Shown: positions 53,201-64,000 of the stretch, piece by piece
Numbering within the stretch: position 1 is the first letter of the stretch
Layout: the number at the start of each line of letters is the position of its first letter
NCBI GenBank assembly: GCA_009746045.1
Contig: RPFO01000111.1
Location: 475,301 to 539,300 of the forward strand
Length of the DNA: 64,000 nucleotides
DNA from: Mesostigma viride
Taxonomy: Eukaryota; Streptophyta; Mesostigmatophyceae; Mesostigmatales; Mesostigmataceae
Direction: 5' to 3'
Notes under the pieces: model-generated
Told to the model about the DNA's origin: nothing
Database searches by the model: none
What the model saw: only the letters and a program-made list of their open reading frames with translations
Translations under genes and position numbers: made by a program

Positions 53201-55352
53201 CCATGCTCCCTTCTAAACAGATCACCTCAATGCCACATCATCAACACACCGCCGCTCGGCTGAGCCGGCCGGTAGTAACCAGCATGGTCGCCGGCTACTT
53301 CAGTGGTACACACTTATCTTCTGATGTGGCACGCATCTAATGATCTCCCCATTGGTTAATAAGAATACACATTTACCCGGAAAAATCGATGATCGAGGAT
53401 TGACTAGCTGACTTCGGGACTTCCGGCCCCCACCCGCGTGATAGTCAGATGCGTGGCCGGCAGGCGGGCTGCCCGGCATGACCGGTAAGGCGAAATCGTC
53501 GCTCCAAACCCCAACCAGTACGTGGATATACCTTGCCTTGCACGCGGTGGCGCCGGCCAGGGCCGGTGGCAGCTAGCCCGCACGCAGTCCACGTGTCCAG
53601 CGGCGCTCTACCTCGAGATCCCAGAGGCGAAAGTGCTGCCAGCCCAAATGGTACGTGACGTCATGTTGCCAATTCTTCCGGATTCAACTGGCCTCTTCCG
53701 GATTCAAGGCCTATTCTCATTGAACACTACTATGGCATTCGTGGCGATTGCTGGTTGATCAGCCGGCTTGGAGTGCTAGCCTCTCCAAGATCATTCGTGT
53801 ATAGTCCCCGCGTCGCCAGCGCGTCTTTCGGATTATTATTGTTGTTGGTTGAAAACTAGCCACAAATGGTCTAGAGTTTTGTGCTACATTTCCAATCACT
53901 TATACTCAGGAACGTGCCACTTCATTTTCCACAAACCCTACATCATCCGTGGGCGCACACTCACATTCTTATTCATACATTACGGGTTAAGTGAGACAAC
54001 TATTCCTGGAGAAAACCTGTACACATGTGCAGAAACACCTGCATCTCCAACATACTGTTCAAACTGGTCACTACTCATGCACTAGGAGTTAGCATGTATG
54101 CATGCATATGTTAAGTACGATGTTCATCATACTTTCTCGACCACAACGCAAGCATGACGATTTAATGACCTTACTGCATGAAAATAATGTCTCTTCGTAA
54201 TTCGCCTCGGGACTTTGGAGCCCCCACCAGCAATGTTCGATCTGCCTTGCTGTAGGGAATTCCAGATCACGAGGGTACTGCCACATTTCTAGCTCCCGTT
54301 GGTCCATCTGCTGGCTTTCCCCTTGATCTGCCGGGGACCAAGAAAAGCCCACTGCTACTGGGGATATCTGTCAGAATTACCAGGCAGTAGCAGAGGTCAC
54401 TATGACAAACGCGAGTAAACTTACATCACTACCAGACCCAAGACTAGCAAAAGAGTGCCAAGCTTGGTACAGAAGGAAAAAACATGCGTGCAAACACACG
54501 TTATTAATAAATAATTTGCCGCCATGGCCCACTGTGCTGCCCCAGCTACCTGTCCAAATGTCATTAGGCAGTGCTCCCAGGCCTACAGATTGTCACACTT
54601 TTACGCCCACAGTCAAGCGTAGCCATGGACACCCAACCAAGAACCCCGGCCCTGCCCGGCCCTGATCCTCTCTGCGCTGACCCGTGCACTCCTTGGCTCA
54701 TTCACCGCCGCCGGAACGCGCGCTGGGCCTACACGACACGCGGGCAGGGTCCCTGCGCATCCTTCATGCAACTTCCCATGGAGCGAGATGCATGATGACG
54801 CGGCATTGGGGAACAACAGCATGCCGCAAGGCTGGCCCCAACGACTGCCACCAGTACACTACAGCTGCCTGTGCGGCGGCAATGGACCATGCCGCCGATC
54901 GAGTCACAGTTGGCAGTTGGCAGGAAGGCCAGCCCATGCGCTTGTGGCGCCACACGCCGCTATGGGAAGACACGCGGCCACAGACAACCTGCCAACCCAG
55001 CGGACGACAGATCGCCTGGGGCGCCATCACGGCAGGTGACACGAGGCAGGTGACGGCATCAAGCATAAAGCTGATGGGAAGGTGACGGCGACAAAGGCTG
55101 CGGCCCAGGCAAGCCGCTGGCGTGGGGGAGGGAACCAGCACGACCGGCACCTGCTGGACAGAAAGGAGAGCCCCGATCACAGCCAATATGATTGGAAACC
55201 AACCCTTTTGGGCCGCACTCATGCGCATGGCCATACCCTTGCCTCACATGTGGATGGGAGGCTTTGTCCGTGCCCGTACCTGCCACATGCCCACAGACGC
55301 CACCCCTGGCATGCACTCTGGGCACCACACTGTTGGGTGCAAGCCCCCGCAT
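53201..55352. other. Intergenic region, nothing recognised
   Basis: No gene or repeat is supported. Short ORFs have no recognisable features. The last few hundred bases probably include the 3' UTR of SSRP1. Confidence 0.45.
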
Positions 55353-58300
55353 TTACTCATCGCCCCCCTCGCTGCCACTCGCCGCCTCCTCCTCCTCGCC
55401 CCCATCCTCACCCGCCGCTGCCCCCGCCCCGGCCCCCCCCGCCTTGTACTCAGCCATAGCCTTGCTGTACCTTGTCTTGTCTGCGGCAGCCTTCTGCTCA
55501 TACGGTGCCTTGTCCGCCTCACTCATCGCCTTCCACTGCTCCCCCAGCACGCGGCCCAGCTCGCCAAATGACAGCTCGGGCCTCTCCGCCTTGAGCTTGG
55601 CCCTGGCATCCGCGACGTAGAACATGTAGGCCGACAGGCCACGCTTGGGCTCGTTCGGGTCCTTCTTCTTACGCACCTTCTTTGCTGGTTTCTTGTCGCC
55701 ATCACCGTCCCCCTTGCCCTTGTCCTTCTTCTTAGCGGCTGCGGGCGCGCCGCTGGCACCCTTGGCTTTCTTCGCGGGCGACTTGTCCTTCTTCTTGCCT
55801 TCCTCTGCCTTGCGCTTCTTGGGCTTCTCCTCCTCATCCTCCGCGTCGCTGCCGCTGCCTCCCGAGGAACCCGAACCCTCGTCAGAGCCCGCATCGCTGC
55901 CAGCATCCTCATCATCGTCCTCGTCATCGCCGCCCTCACCACCCTCGGCAAAGTCCTCGTCCTCCTCGTCCTCGTCGTCGTCCTCGTCCTCCATCCCTGC
56001 CAGGGGCTCTGCAGATACACACCGACGCACATACACGCACACGATGTCGTGACAAGTCAGGCAGGTCCCAGGGGCGTGCATCCATTCCGCCGCTTGCCAG
56101 AACCAGGTTAACATTCCCTACCCCACGACCATATCTCATTAACAGGAAAGGACACCACCGCGGCTCTCCCTACCCCCCTACCAAATAGCCCCCGAGATTC
56201 CCCCAGGCAACCCCCCCCAGCAACAGGAGCTGTCCAAAGCATGCACCACACGAAAGCAGCTGTGCCCTTGACTTGATGCACTTCAGCAATCACTTTGATG
56301 CATATCTCACGATCTACAGAATGCAGGGTAGAACGTGCCTGCTGCCGTGTCCTAAAGCCAACACGAGGCCCGACACCCCAGGCATCCGTGTGGCCGCCTT
56401 ACATGGCGCATCTGTGTCGGCCAAGCCATGCCAGCATCCACATTCCGCTAGGGCATGCCTTCCTGATATCAGTGTGGCAGCATTACGTGGTGGATGATAC
56501 CAGCGCAGACACCATGGACCTCACAGAGCACTAACCGCACATGGTCATGTAGAGCTGCCTACACCCTCCCACAACCACAGGCCAGCCCGCCCTTCTACAT
56601 GCGAGAAACGAAACATAGCCATGCTGACACATGCCAGCGCGCCAACACCAGATGCCCCGCTGGCACACAGATGCGAACCACCGAGCGAGGTGAGGCAAGG
56701 GCGGCAGGCGGGTGGGAGCCCGATCGGCGATCACCGACGACACAAGAACCAGCCCTCCATGCAGCCCAGACCACCGGGGGCCCTTGCCCCTTTATCATTG
56801 TGGGGGCACGCCGAGCCATCAGGCAAAGCTGCCCCATGGGGCGCACTGGCCTAGGCCATCCCGTGAACTACCCAGGCCATCGTGCAACTTGCTCAAACCA
56901 TCGCATGGCCTATCCGCACGGTAACCCCGCCCACCAACATCGCATCCCCGCCTACCAACACCGTAACCCCGTCTACCAACAGAGAGGCACACGCATGTTC
57001 CATGGGTCATGTGCCCCGCTGCCCACCGACCTGCGACCCCTGCCAGGGTATCGACACCAACAGAGGGGTGCACTTGGGCGACCCACACATACACATGCGC
57101 GACAACCACGCACACCGCGCATGCACCCACCTGCGGCCGCCGCCAGGTTGTCGGCGTCGATGTTGGCGATCTTGATCTTCTTGGCCTTGACAAACGCCAG
57201 GAAGTTGTCCAGCTCCGGACGTGGGATGTTGCGGAACTGGTGCTCCGCGCCGGCTGACGTGGAGATGGACACGTCGAACGTGCGCACAGACTGCGTGGAC
57301 GACGTCTGGGTGTGCCGCAGGAACTCAATGCTCTCCACATCCTCGTAGGGGATCATCACGGGCGGCTTGTGAACGCCAAAGAAGGCGCGCTCCAGCGGGT
57401 ACAGGTACCCTTCCTCGGTGCGGTAGGAGCACCGGATGGCCACCCCGTCGTGGGCAGAGCGGAAGGAGGACGGCTTGGACAGCTTGGCGCCCGACAGGGC
57501 CTTAAGGATGCGCGCAAAGATCTCGTGCGTGCGTCCGCTCTGGTGCAGCGCCAGCTTGGTGTCGGCGTACTTGGCCTCCAGCGTGGCCGCGCTCATGTTG
57601 AGGGAGACCTCGGTCTCCTCCTCGTTGGGGAACTGGAAGAGCAGGTGTGGGTAGAGCGTCTGGCCCTTGCGGATGGGGGGGTCCAGCGAGGCCACCACCA
57701 GCGTGTGTGGCAGGTTGGGCTTGGGCAGCAGGAACAGGCGCAGGATGGACGCGTACTGGATCTTGAAGTCGTTGTTCTGGCCCGTGAGCTGCAGGAAGGA
57801 GGTGTGCAGCTCCACCAGGTAGCGGCCGCGGGGGACCATGACAGACACCTCGTCAAACGTGGCGACCGCCTCGCCACCCACCTCTCCCACGTCGGCACGC
57901 TGGAGCACGCGGTCCAGGAACTCCTTGGCGGCGGACGTGCCCTCCGGCGCGTCCTCCTCCGGCGCGTACCGTTTGTTGGTGTCGGGGACGTAGAAGCTCA
58001 TCTCGACGAGGGAGGTCTTCTGGTTGCTCGTGTCATCCACGTGCATCTGCAGCATGACCTCGTTCTTGTTCTGGAGGCTCGCGTGGGACACGTCCCCCAG
58101 CGGCACCTCGAACGCGCGCTCGAGCACGTTCTTGCGCCCCGGCACGTTGAACGCGAGCATGGAGCCATCGATGGCCGCCTCGCCCCAGTTGCGGCCGCTG
58201 GTCGCGAGGGTCTTGTCCTTGATCCCAAGCCCGAAATGCTCGTTCACAAAGTTGCGCAGCGCTTCAACGTCCGAGTCCCGGAAGCCTTCGAACTTGGTGG

Positions 58301-58526
58301 CCGCGCCAGCCTTGGTTCGGATGTCTAGCTGATGCCCCCTGATGGCCTTGACCCAGTTTAAACCCGAAATATCCGTCTTATGAAGCTCTACGATACGTCC
58401 TCCCCCCGATTTCCGCCAAACAAACCCGCCCGGATGAATCTTCAAAGCCCCAATGTTCTCGTCGCTACCTTTACCAACCAGGCCGATATTGCCGTATTGG
58501 TACGTCGACCCCGCCGCCTCCGCCAT
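55353..58526 (-). CDS. SSRP1: SSRP1, FACT complex subunit (two exons)
   Basis: Exons 58526-57131 and 56008-55353 join in phase 1 (G plus AG gives Glu) for 683 residues. The 1122-bp intron has gtgggt and tgcag borders. The protein starts MAEAAGSTYQYGNIGLVG. It contains the N-terminal POB3/SSRP1 domain (GGFVWRKSGGGRIVELHKTD), the tandem PH-like middle region (PIRKGQTLYPHLLFQF, RCSYRTEEGYLYPLERAFFG), a long acidic stretch, basic Lys runs, and one HMG box near residues 582-653 (DPNEPKRGLSAYMFYVADAR). It ends with an acidic tail. With SPT16 it forms the histone chaperone FACT, which reorganises nucleosomes in the nucleus during transcription and replication. The HMG box is the usual plant and animal form. 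No damage is seen. Confidence 0.96.
56009..57130 (-). other. Intron of SSRP1
   Basis: No additional exon is needed for the reading frame. ORFs within it carry no recognisable domain. Confidence 0.8.
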
Positions 58527-59207
58527 CTTTCAAGATATTTGGCTATAATCCCCCCTTAAAGCCTCTCCTTTTTATTGAAGAACCAACATTAATGACTTTG
58601 CTTCCTCGTCAAGCAGCCGCGTGGCCGTGCCAAGCGTGTGCACAAGCTGCACATGGGAAGGCTATGGCCTACACTTTGTGTGAAAGAGAGCGCGAGCGTG
58701 CGTTTCAAACACGGCAATGGGAAACCGCGGGAAGAGGTCGGTGTAGCTACTGGCTCGCGCCAATTCGTGGGATGCCCGAATTAGGCTCACGCAGTGAGCG
58801 GTACGTGTTGCAACTGCCAATCTGCCTTGAGCGGAGTGCCATGAGGCCATCATTGCCATGAGCCATCAATCTGACGTGGATATTCTATCGGCGCGAAACG
58901 GCAAGGATGGCTGTACGGAGTAGACGATGAAGTTAATCCTCGAAGGTGCCACCTGTGCCTCCTTCGCGGTGCCAAGTCAGGCCTCGGACGTCGTGAGGTA
59001 ATACTACTCGTTGGGAATAGCTTGTGCATGGAGACAGGAGAACAGGCTAGCGTCCGAGACAAGACTACGCTATCATTGCCGGGATGAAGACTCGGGAAAC
59101 AAAGGCACCTCACAGAATGCAGGCTCCTATATTACCTCGCCTTTGGTGTCGCACAAGACCAGGAACCTGCGTCAGACAGAAGCTTGGCTGCGCAACGGGA
59201 TAATGCC
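58527..59207. promoter_or_regulatory. Shared upstream region of SSRP1 and the VHL-like gene
   Basis: 681 bp between two start codons pointing away from each other, presumably holding both promoters. No TATA box in a convincing position was found. Confidence 0.5.
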
Positions 59208-60382
59208 ATGGCGGAAGTTGCGCAGGGAGCTCCATCCCCCGAAAACCCAAATACTACTATGCGGATATCGCCGCAGCCCCCTAAGCCTAGCGCCATCCGA
59301 TCCAGGCAGTCCAGATATCCAGTGACGATTTTCTTTTTTAACGCGAGCAGCAGCCATGTGTCTGTGTAAGTCACTTCAGATCTGGCCGCTGTCGCGCCAT
59401 GCCCTTGTAAGCCATTAGCCATCTCGGGAGACCTCGTTCGTCAAGCCATTGGCCGTTCATGGCCCCATCGTACAAGTTCCAAATACTGATGCGAAAAGCC
59501 TTGTCTCGTTTTATTTCTGTGTGTGTGTGTGTGCAGGCAATGGGTGAACTACGAAGGCGTAGCGGTGAGTTGCGAGCCGCCCATCGGCAATGTGCTCGTC
59601 TGCCTCTGTTTATCGCTGCCGTGATTGAGGAGTAGCGTCCCTTCCCTGGTACAAGGCGGACGCAGCTCCTCTTTTAACGCCGGTTCTCCCTCTCCTGTGT
59701 TTCCCTCGTCGCAGGCGGAGTACCAGGTACTCGCACCTGGCGAGAGCTACCGTCAAGAGAGCTTCGCCACGCACCCCTGGCTGTTCCGTGAGATCCTGCC
59801 CTCGCCCCAAACCGACGGCGCAGCGCCTTACTCCCTCAACTCCTTCCCGTTGCAGGACGTGACCATGCACATCCCGCAAGAGAGCGCGTCGCCCCCTCCC
59901 CCAAGGTCCCCCCTCTCCCCCTCCTCCTCCTCCACCGCGTCCTCCTCCCCCCGCTCCCCGCGGGACGACATCCTCCCCACCCTCCCCACCGCCACGTCCA
60001 CGCGCGCACGCATCCAAGCGCTCACCATCGTCGGCGGCGCGCGCCTGCCACGCACCTCGCGCGCGTACGCGCAGCTCTTCTGGCGGCGGGTGGACCCCAG
60101 CGTGGCGGCGGTGCCCTGGCGAGAGCGCTGGCGCTACCTGCCCCGCCCGCGCCTCGCCCGCACTCCAGCGCGCACGCCGGCGCAGGGAGCAGTGGCAGCC
60201 GCGGTCGAGGCCGTGGGGCAGGGGGTGGACGGCAAGGCGGCTGAGGGGTCTTCATCGTTCGGGCAGTACTTTGTCACTCAGGACAACGAGATGGTGAGTG
60301 CGTGCGGCGCGCATGCATCTTCCAGGAAACTGCGAGTTTTTCTTTCGTTGGCCGGCGATGTTTCAAAATTTCGTGAGTTTGT

Positions 60383-60429
<47 letters not shown>

Positions 60430-61879
60430 CGTGTGCGTGTGTGTGCGTCTGTGTGCGTGTGTGTGCTTGTGTGCTTGTGTGTACATGCATACGGGTATGG
60501 TGGAGAGGGCCGACACGCAGCATCCCACTTGGTGGTTGTCAGGCAAGGTCACCGGGTGTGCCCCGCTTGTCGGCCCTGAGCAGGGGGGTCGCCAGCGTTC
60601 TGGCGGCTACGCCAAAAACCAGAGCCACAGGCTGTCACTTGGACGCCGCAGTGTATGCCAACATATGCACCCCTTGGATTTGGCTGCTTACGTCTGCTTG
60701 ATAGTCGTTGGTGCCTGCACATCTGCCTGCATGCGTGCTTGATCAAATCAGCATCTGAGTGACACCTGTCCATCCCATGCCATGTCCTGTGCCACCCGCC
60801 CCCCCCCTCAGGCGCTGGTCATTGACAAGCGCAACGTGAAACCGGCCGAGTACCCGGTCACCATCCGACGGCCTGCACTGGTGGCCTGGTCGCCCGCCAC
60901 GCACACCCAGTTCCTGGACCCTCTCTTCCGCGCGCAAGTGAAGACGCTGCTGCTCTGCTACAAGCGGGTACGGCCGGCAGTATACTACCATGTGCACCCA
61001 TAGTGGCGCGTACACCCCTAGTCTGGTCCAGCCAGCGGCAAGAGGGTGCGCTTCAATCGATAGCAGTCAGAGGCGCACTGGTAGGCTGTGATGGTGGCTG
61101 GTATCTACTGGCCAGTATCTTGAGTATGATTCTGCTATCTGCCTGGGAAAATGGCCTATCTATGGCCTCCAACTCTTATACTAAGTGGGGAAATTAAGAA
61201 GCAAGAATCCACCTCCAAGAATATTGGAAGTGCATGATGTGCGCAAACAGCGCACGATGAGCTCTTTGCGCAAAGCTTATCCCCACACAATGCGTACTTA
61301 CTTACAGCTTTGTCTTCCCCACAAGGCATTCGATCAGGTGTTGTTTGGGAGTCGTGTTCCAGAACTGCAAGTTGCCCAAAGTCACACATGAGCATACTCT
61401 CTTTTTTCTCATCTTCGTAAGCACATCTTCTTGCATCTTGTGAGCTCTCTACCTGGACCAGTGGGGCTCGGCTTGGGAGGCAAACTTTAAACCAAGCGCC
61501 GCCTGTGTCACCAACACCACCCTTGTATTTGAATGCTGCACCGCAACTGCAGGGTTGTCGGATGGCGGCGGAGCATGCGGTGGCACTGGGGGAGCAGTCG
61601 CCCCTCGCCTCCGTGACCAAGGGGAAGCAGGTGGTGCATGCCGACACGATGGCCTCGAGCGGCGGGGACAAGCCACACCGAAGGTCGCGGTCCAGCAGTC
61701 CAGGTGGCAGCCCCCCCCTGGCCATCTGGTTGGGTATGCTGCCGTATGAGCTGGTGATATCCATCATAGCCGCGGCAAGCCCGTTTGCGTTGGTCGGTCA
61801 TTGGCCTGGCAGTGAGGAGTGGGGCAAGAAGGCTTCCATGGCAAACCTGGCGTTGTCAGGGTGTTATCGCTGCCAGTGA
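59208..61879 (+). CDS. VHL-like protein, beta domain (five exons)
   Basis: Exons 59208-59365, 59537-59564, 59715-60293, 60812-60967 and 61553-61879 join in frame to 415 residues, all with GT-AG borders. The 28-bp exon 2 completes the domain: residues 37-87 run from YPVTIFFFN through QWVNYEGVA to LAPGESYRQESFATHPWLFR. This is the pattern of the von Hippel-Lindau beta domain, which recognises substrates of a ubiquitin ligase. A proline/serine-rich loop follows (residues ~110-140). The C-terminal part has HTQFLDPLFRAQVKTLLLCY and LGMLPYELVISII, perhaps a helix that binds an adaptor, but an elongin-binding box is not certain. Intron 3 has a (gt)n tract. The ATG at 59208 is preferred because an earlier in-frame ATG is lacking. 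Confidence 0.78.
60375..60485. repeat. (gt)n microsatellite in intron 3
   Basis: About 100 bp of gtgtgt with cg and ct interruptions. Another short (gt) tract precedes exon 2 at 59517-59533. Confidence 0.95.
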
Positions 61880-62840
61880 GGGCGTGCGCAGCGCCAGCGT
61901 CCATACGCAATGGTGGCAAAGAACAAGCACGTGACTGTGCGGCACCGTCAAGTAGCTGGGCATGAGCATGCACTGCGCGGCATATGTTCTGTAATATTAT
62001 GTGAGATGGCCATTGCTGCGTGGCATGAGCCCATGTATACGCATGCTAGTCTATGCGCATGATGCACGCTGCTTTATAAATGGGGGAATCTTCCCCATCA
62101 AATTTTGGTTGTGGTGTTGGGTGCATATGGTCAAGGGGGCCAGTGTCATGCAAATTGGCTGTTTTTCACACATGCAGGGCTCCCTTGCTAAATAGTATAG
62201 TATGGTAATGCGTGCCCCACAATACCCTAATAATGCTTTTAGGCAATACACATGAATATGCTTTTGAAATTCTTTTACCATGATGCAGACGATATTTGTA
62301 ACTTTCGTGTAATTATTTTTTAAGGGGACCGGACGGTTCTAACCACCCCAAAAGTGAACTCATGTAATAACATTGTAATTGCACATGATATGTCCAGATT
62401 TGAGTTTGGGGCATCAAAACAACATGTTTGGGCATGCATCCCCCCACCTGTAGGGTTCATGACCCCTGGCTATACACCGGATGCCAGCATAATACGCTAA
62501 ACCATAGGGTCCATGGCACCTAGTGCCTAGGTGCATGGCAAGACCAAATTCAATCAGCCATGATATTTTCTTTAAGTTCCCACTGTTTACAAAAAACCTG
62601 GCTAGTTGGGTCCCAAAAATGGTACTTCAAACTAGTAGCTGATAAATTTTGACCTAAAAAGGGTCTTTTTTAGCACGTAAAAAAATAAATCAAATCAATA
62701 ACACATGTTATATGGCCAGTGGGGATAAAATCAAATATTAGATGGTGGGAAATGTACACTGACAAATTTTCAGCTCAATCTGACCAGTATAACACATATA
62801 TGATCATGGTTATAGCCCATTTCAGGACTTGGAAAAAACT
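61880..62840. other. Intergenic, nothing recognised
   Basis: Becomes AT-richer after 62050. It probably includes the 3' UTRs of the convergent VHL-like and PHD genes. No repeat or ORF is supported. Confidence 0.45.
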
Positions 62841-62850
62841 GGAAAAACTG

Positions 62851-63331
62851 TCAATCAAGCACACTGTTGGCCCCCGTGTCATCACATGCTGCACAAAACC
62901 AGGGATCACCAGGCACGGTGGACAGCGTGAAACCCAAGCACAACATGTGGCCCCCATGGTCGCCCGGATCCTGGTTGGAACACAAGAGAAAGGGGTTCAC
63001 CTTCTTGTGCTCTGCACCGCCACACACCGTGCAGAGCACACTGTCACTGCCACTGTCACTGGATTCCCCCCCCCTTCCTGCCCAGCCACGGGCTGCCCGT
63101 AGATGGCATAGCCACTGCCATGCTCATACTCCCCACCGGCCTTGTTATCCTTCCACTTGCCCCCCTGGGCCTCAGTTTTTTTCTTCTTGCGCAGCCTGCG
63201 CCAGTTTGGGTCCCTCTTCTTGGCCTGCTGGCGTGCCCTCTCCAGCTTGAGGGAGGCCAGCTGCTCCTCCACAGCCGGTGTGACCGTGATGCCCAACCAC
63301 ATACTACCATCCTCTGCACATATGGTACCTC
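62851..63331 (-). CDS. PHD-finger protein, C-terminal exon (partial)
   Basis: The minus strand has an acceptor-like gtgcag before 63331. It then encodes MWLGITVTPAVEEQLASLKL, a basic segment (WRRLRKKKKTE), and a Gly/Glu linker. After a run of nine C (63066-63074, plus strand) the frame changes; one extra base would give a Ser/Asp linker leading to LCTVCGG ... NPFLLCSNQDPGDHGGHMLC ... PGDPWFCAAC. This is close to a PHD zinc finger (C-x2-C ... C ... H-x2-C ... WFC-x2-C), though one expected Cys of the second pair is not obvious. Such fingers read histone H3 tails in the nucleus. The stop follows near 62853. Upstream exons lie further right or outside the window. Confidence 0.5.
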
Positions 63332-64000
63332 CTATGTTCAAGGTTTGACGACGTTCTGCCAAGAACTGCCCAAGTTACAACCATTCCAAGACGGCCACCC
63401 ATGTAGACACTACAAGGAAATTATAGTAACCATTCAGCCACACTAGCACCTCCTTCTTCATCAAAGACATCTGCAAACTGACCAAAGCACACATGATTAA
63501 CTCTTGCACGCTGACGGCAACGCATGCTCAACGTGGGGGGTCATTGTGACAAGAACTACTCAAGTTGATGGGTTTCCTATATGACCACCTGACAAGGCGC
63601 TAAGGACCACTCAGTAAGTTAGTAACCCCACAGTGCCACTTCATATGCCATCCAACATGCACCAAAACCATGCTGAGTATGTTTACAATGTACAAAGGGG
63701 TGGCCACGCACCTCATATGTGTTCATCATCCCTCCAGCATGGCCAGCCTTGTAAATATGTTCATAGCCTTGACGATGGTAGCCCTAACATGCCTAAGCAG
63801 CATTTCCTATGTTTCTCCCAGGTTAGAGTGTAAGGTTGATGCCAACCAAGCTAATCAGCTCAACAACACCTCCTAAACTGTCCTCCCCGGCATGGATGAC
63901 AAACTGGGACTATGGAGGGCAAGGAACCAAGTAGGAACATGGTATATATAGCTTGCATGCAGTCATGCATGTCAACCATGGTTGGCTCAGCACATTGTAG
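63332..64000 (-). other. Probable intron and upstream exons of the PHD gene
   Basis: Near 63450-63480 the minus strand has an acceptor-like gtttgcag followed by DVFDEEGGASVAEW, which could be an exon. Nothing else can be supported up to the window end. Confidence 0.25.

Noticed and set aside
57312-58328. 338-codon ORF on the plus strand opposite SSRP1
   Set aside because: Antisense shadow of a GC-rich, highly conserved coding exon.
60298-60742. Cys/Val-rich ORFs around 60.4 kb
   Set aside because: Translations of the (gt)n microsatellite in intron 3 of the VHL-like gene.

Overview
The window looks like nuclear DNA of a green alga (chlorophyte). Coding exons are GC-rich with GT-AG introns. 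The retroelement mix includes a Penelope-like element with an N-terminal GIY-YIG domain (the Chlamys type of the green lineage), a DIRS-type tyrosine-recombinase retrotransposon, a copia-type LTR element, Mutator-like and hAT DNA transposons, and many RTE-like LINE fragments. The species cannot be named from the sequence.

Layout. 1-2986 is repeat-rich flank with a ~65-bp tandem array and pieces of LINEs. 2987-50333 is one copia-type LTR retrotransposon with two almost identical LTRs and a 5-bp target duplication (ccgct). Its own sequence is only about 5.7 kb. The rest is four DNA transposons nested in its gag gene: giant element A (3682-17599), a hAT-like MITE (17617-18268), giant element C (18598-34392) and giant element D (34432-45683). 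Each has terminal inverted repeats and its own target duplication. When the insertions and one copy of each duplication are left out, the gag reading frame is continuous. Gag is followed by a GGGAAAC -1 frameshift heptamer, then integrase, a protease-like domain, reverse transcriptase and RNase H. Two frame breaks in and before the RT mean the copy is dead.

A, C and D are one family. They share long inverted ends, 9-10 bp duplications and a multi-exon gene with a SWIM zinc finger, which points to Mutator-like elements. Large subterminal arrays are built from three different minisatellites. A and D are in opposite orientations, and C has two copies of the same end. No DDE transposase domain is visible in any of them. 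They host further elements: a 5.4-kb DIRS element in A, a 2.0-kb non-autonomous DIRS relative and an apparently intact Penelope-like element in C, and several 5'-truncated LINEs and a truncated Penelope-like copy in D. Some LINE insertions are only 38-54 bp long, just a 3' hairpin and a TTAA-type tail, with their own duplications.

50334-64000 returns to host DNA. It begins with decayed LINE sequence to about 53.2 kb. Then come three ordinary genes: SSRP1 (FACT complex, minus strand), a divergently transcribed VHL-like gene of five exons, and the end of a PHD-finger gene on the minus strand. SSRP1 and the VHL-like gene share a ~0.7-kb divergent upstream region.
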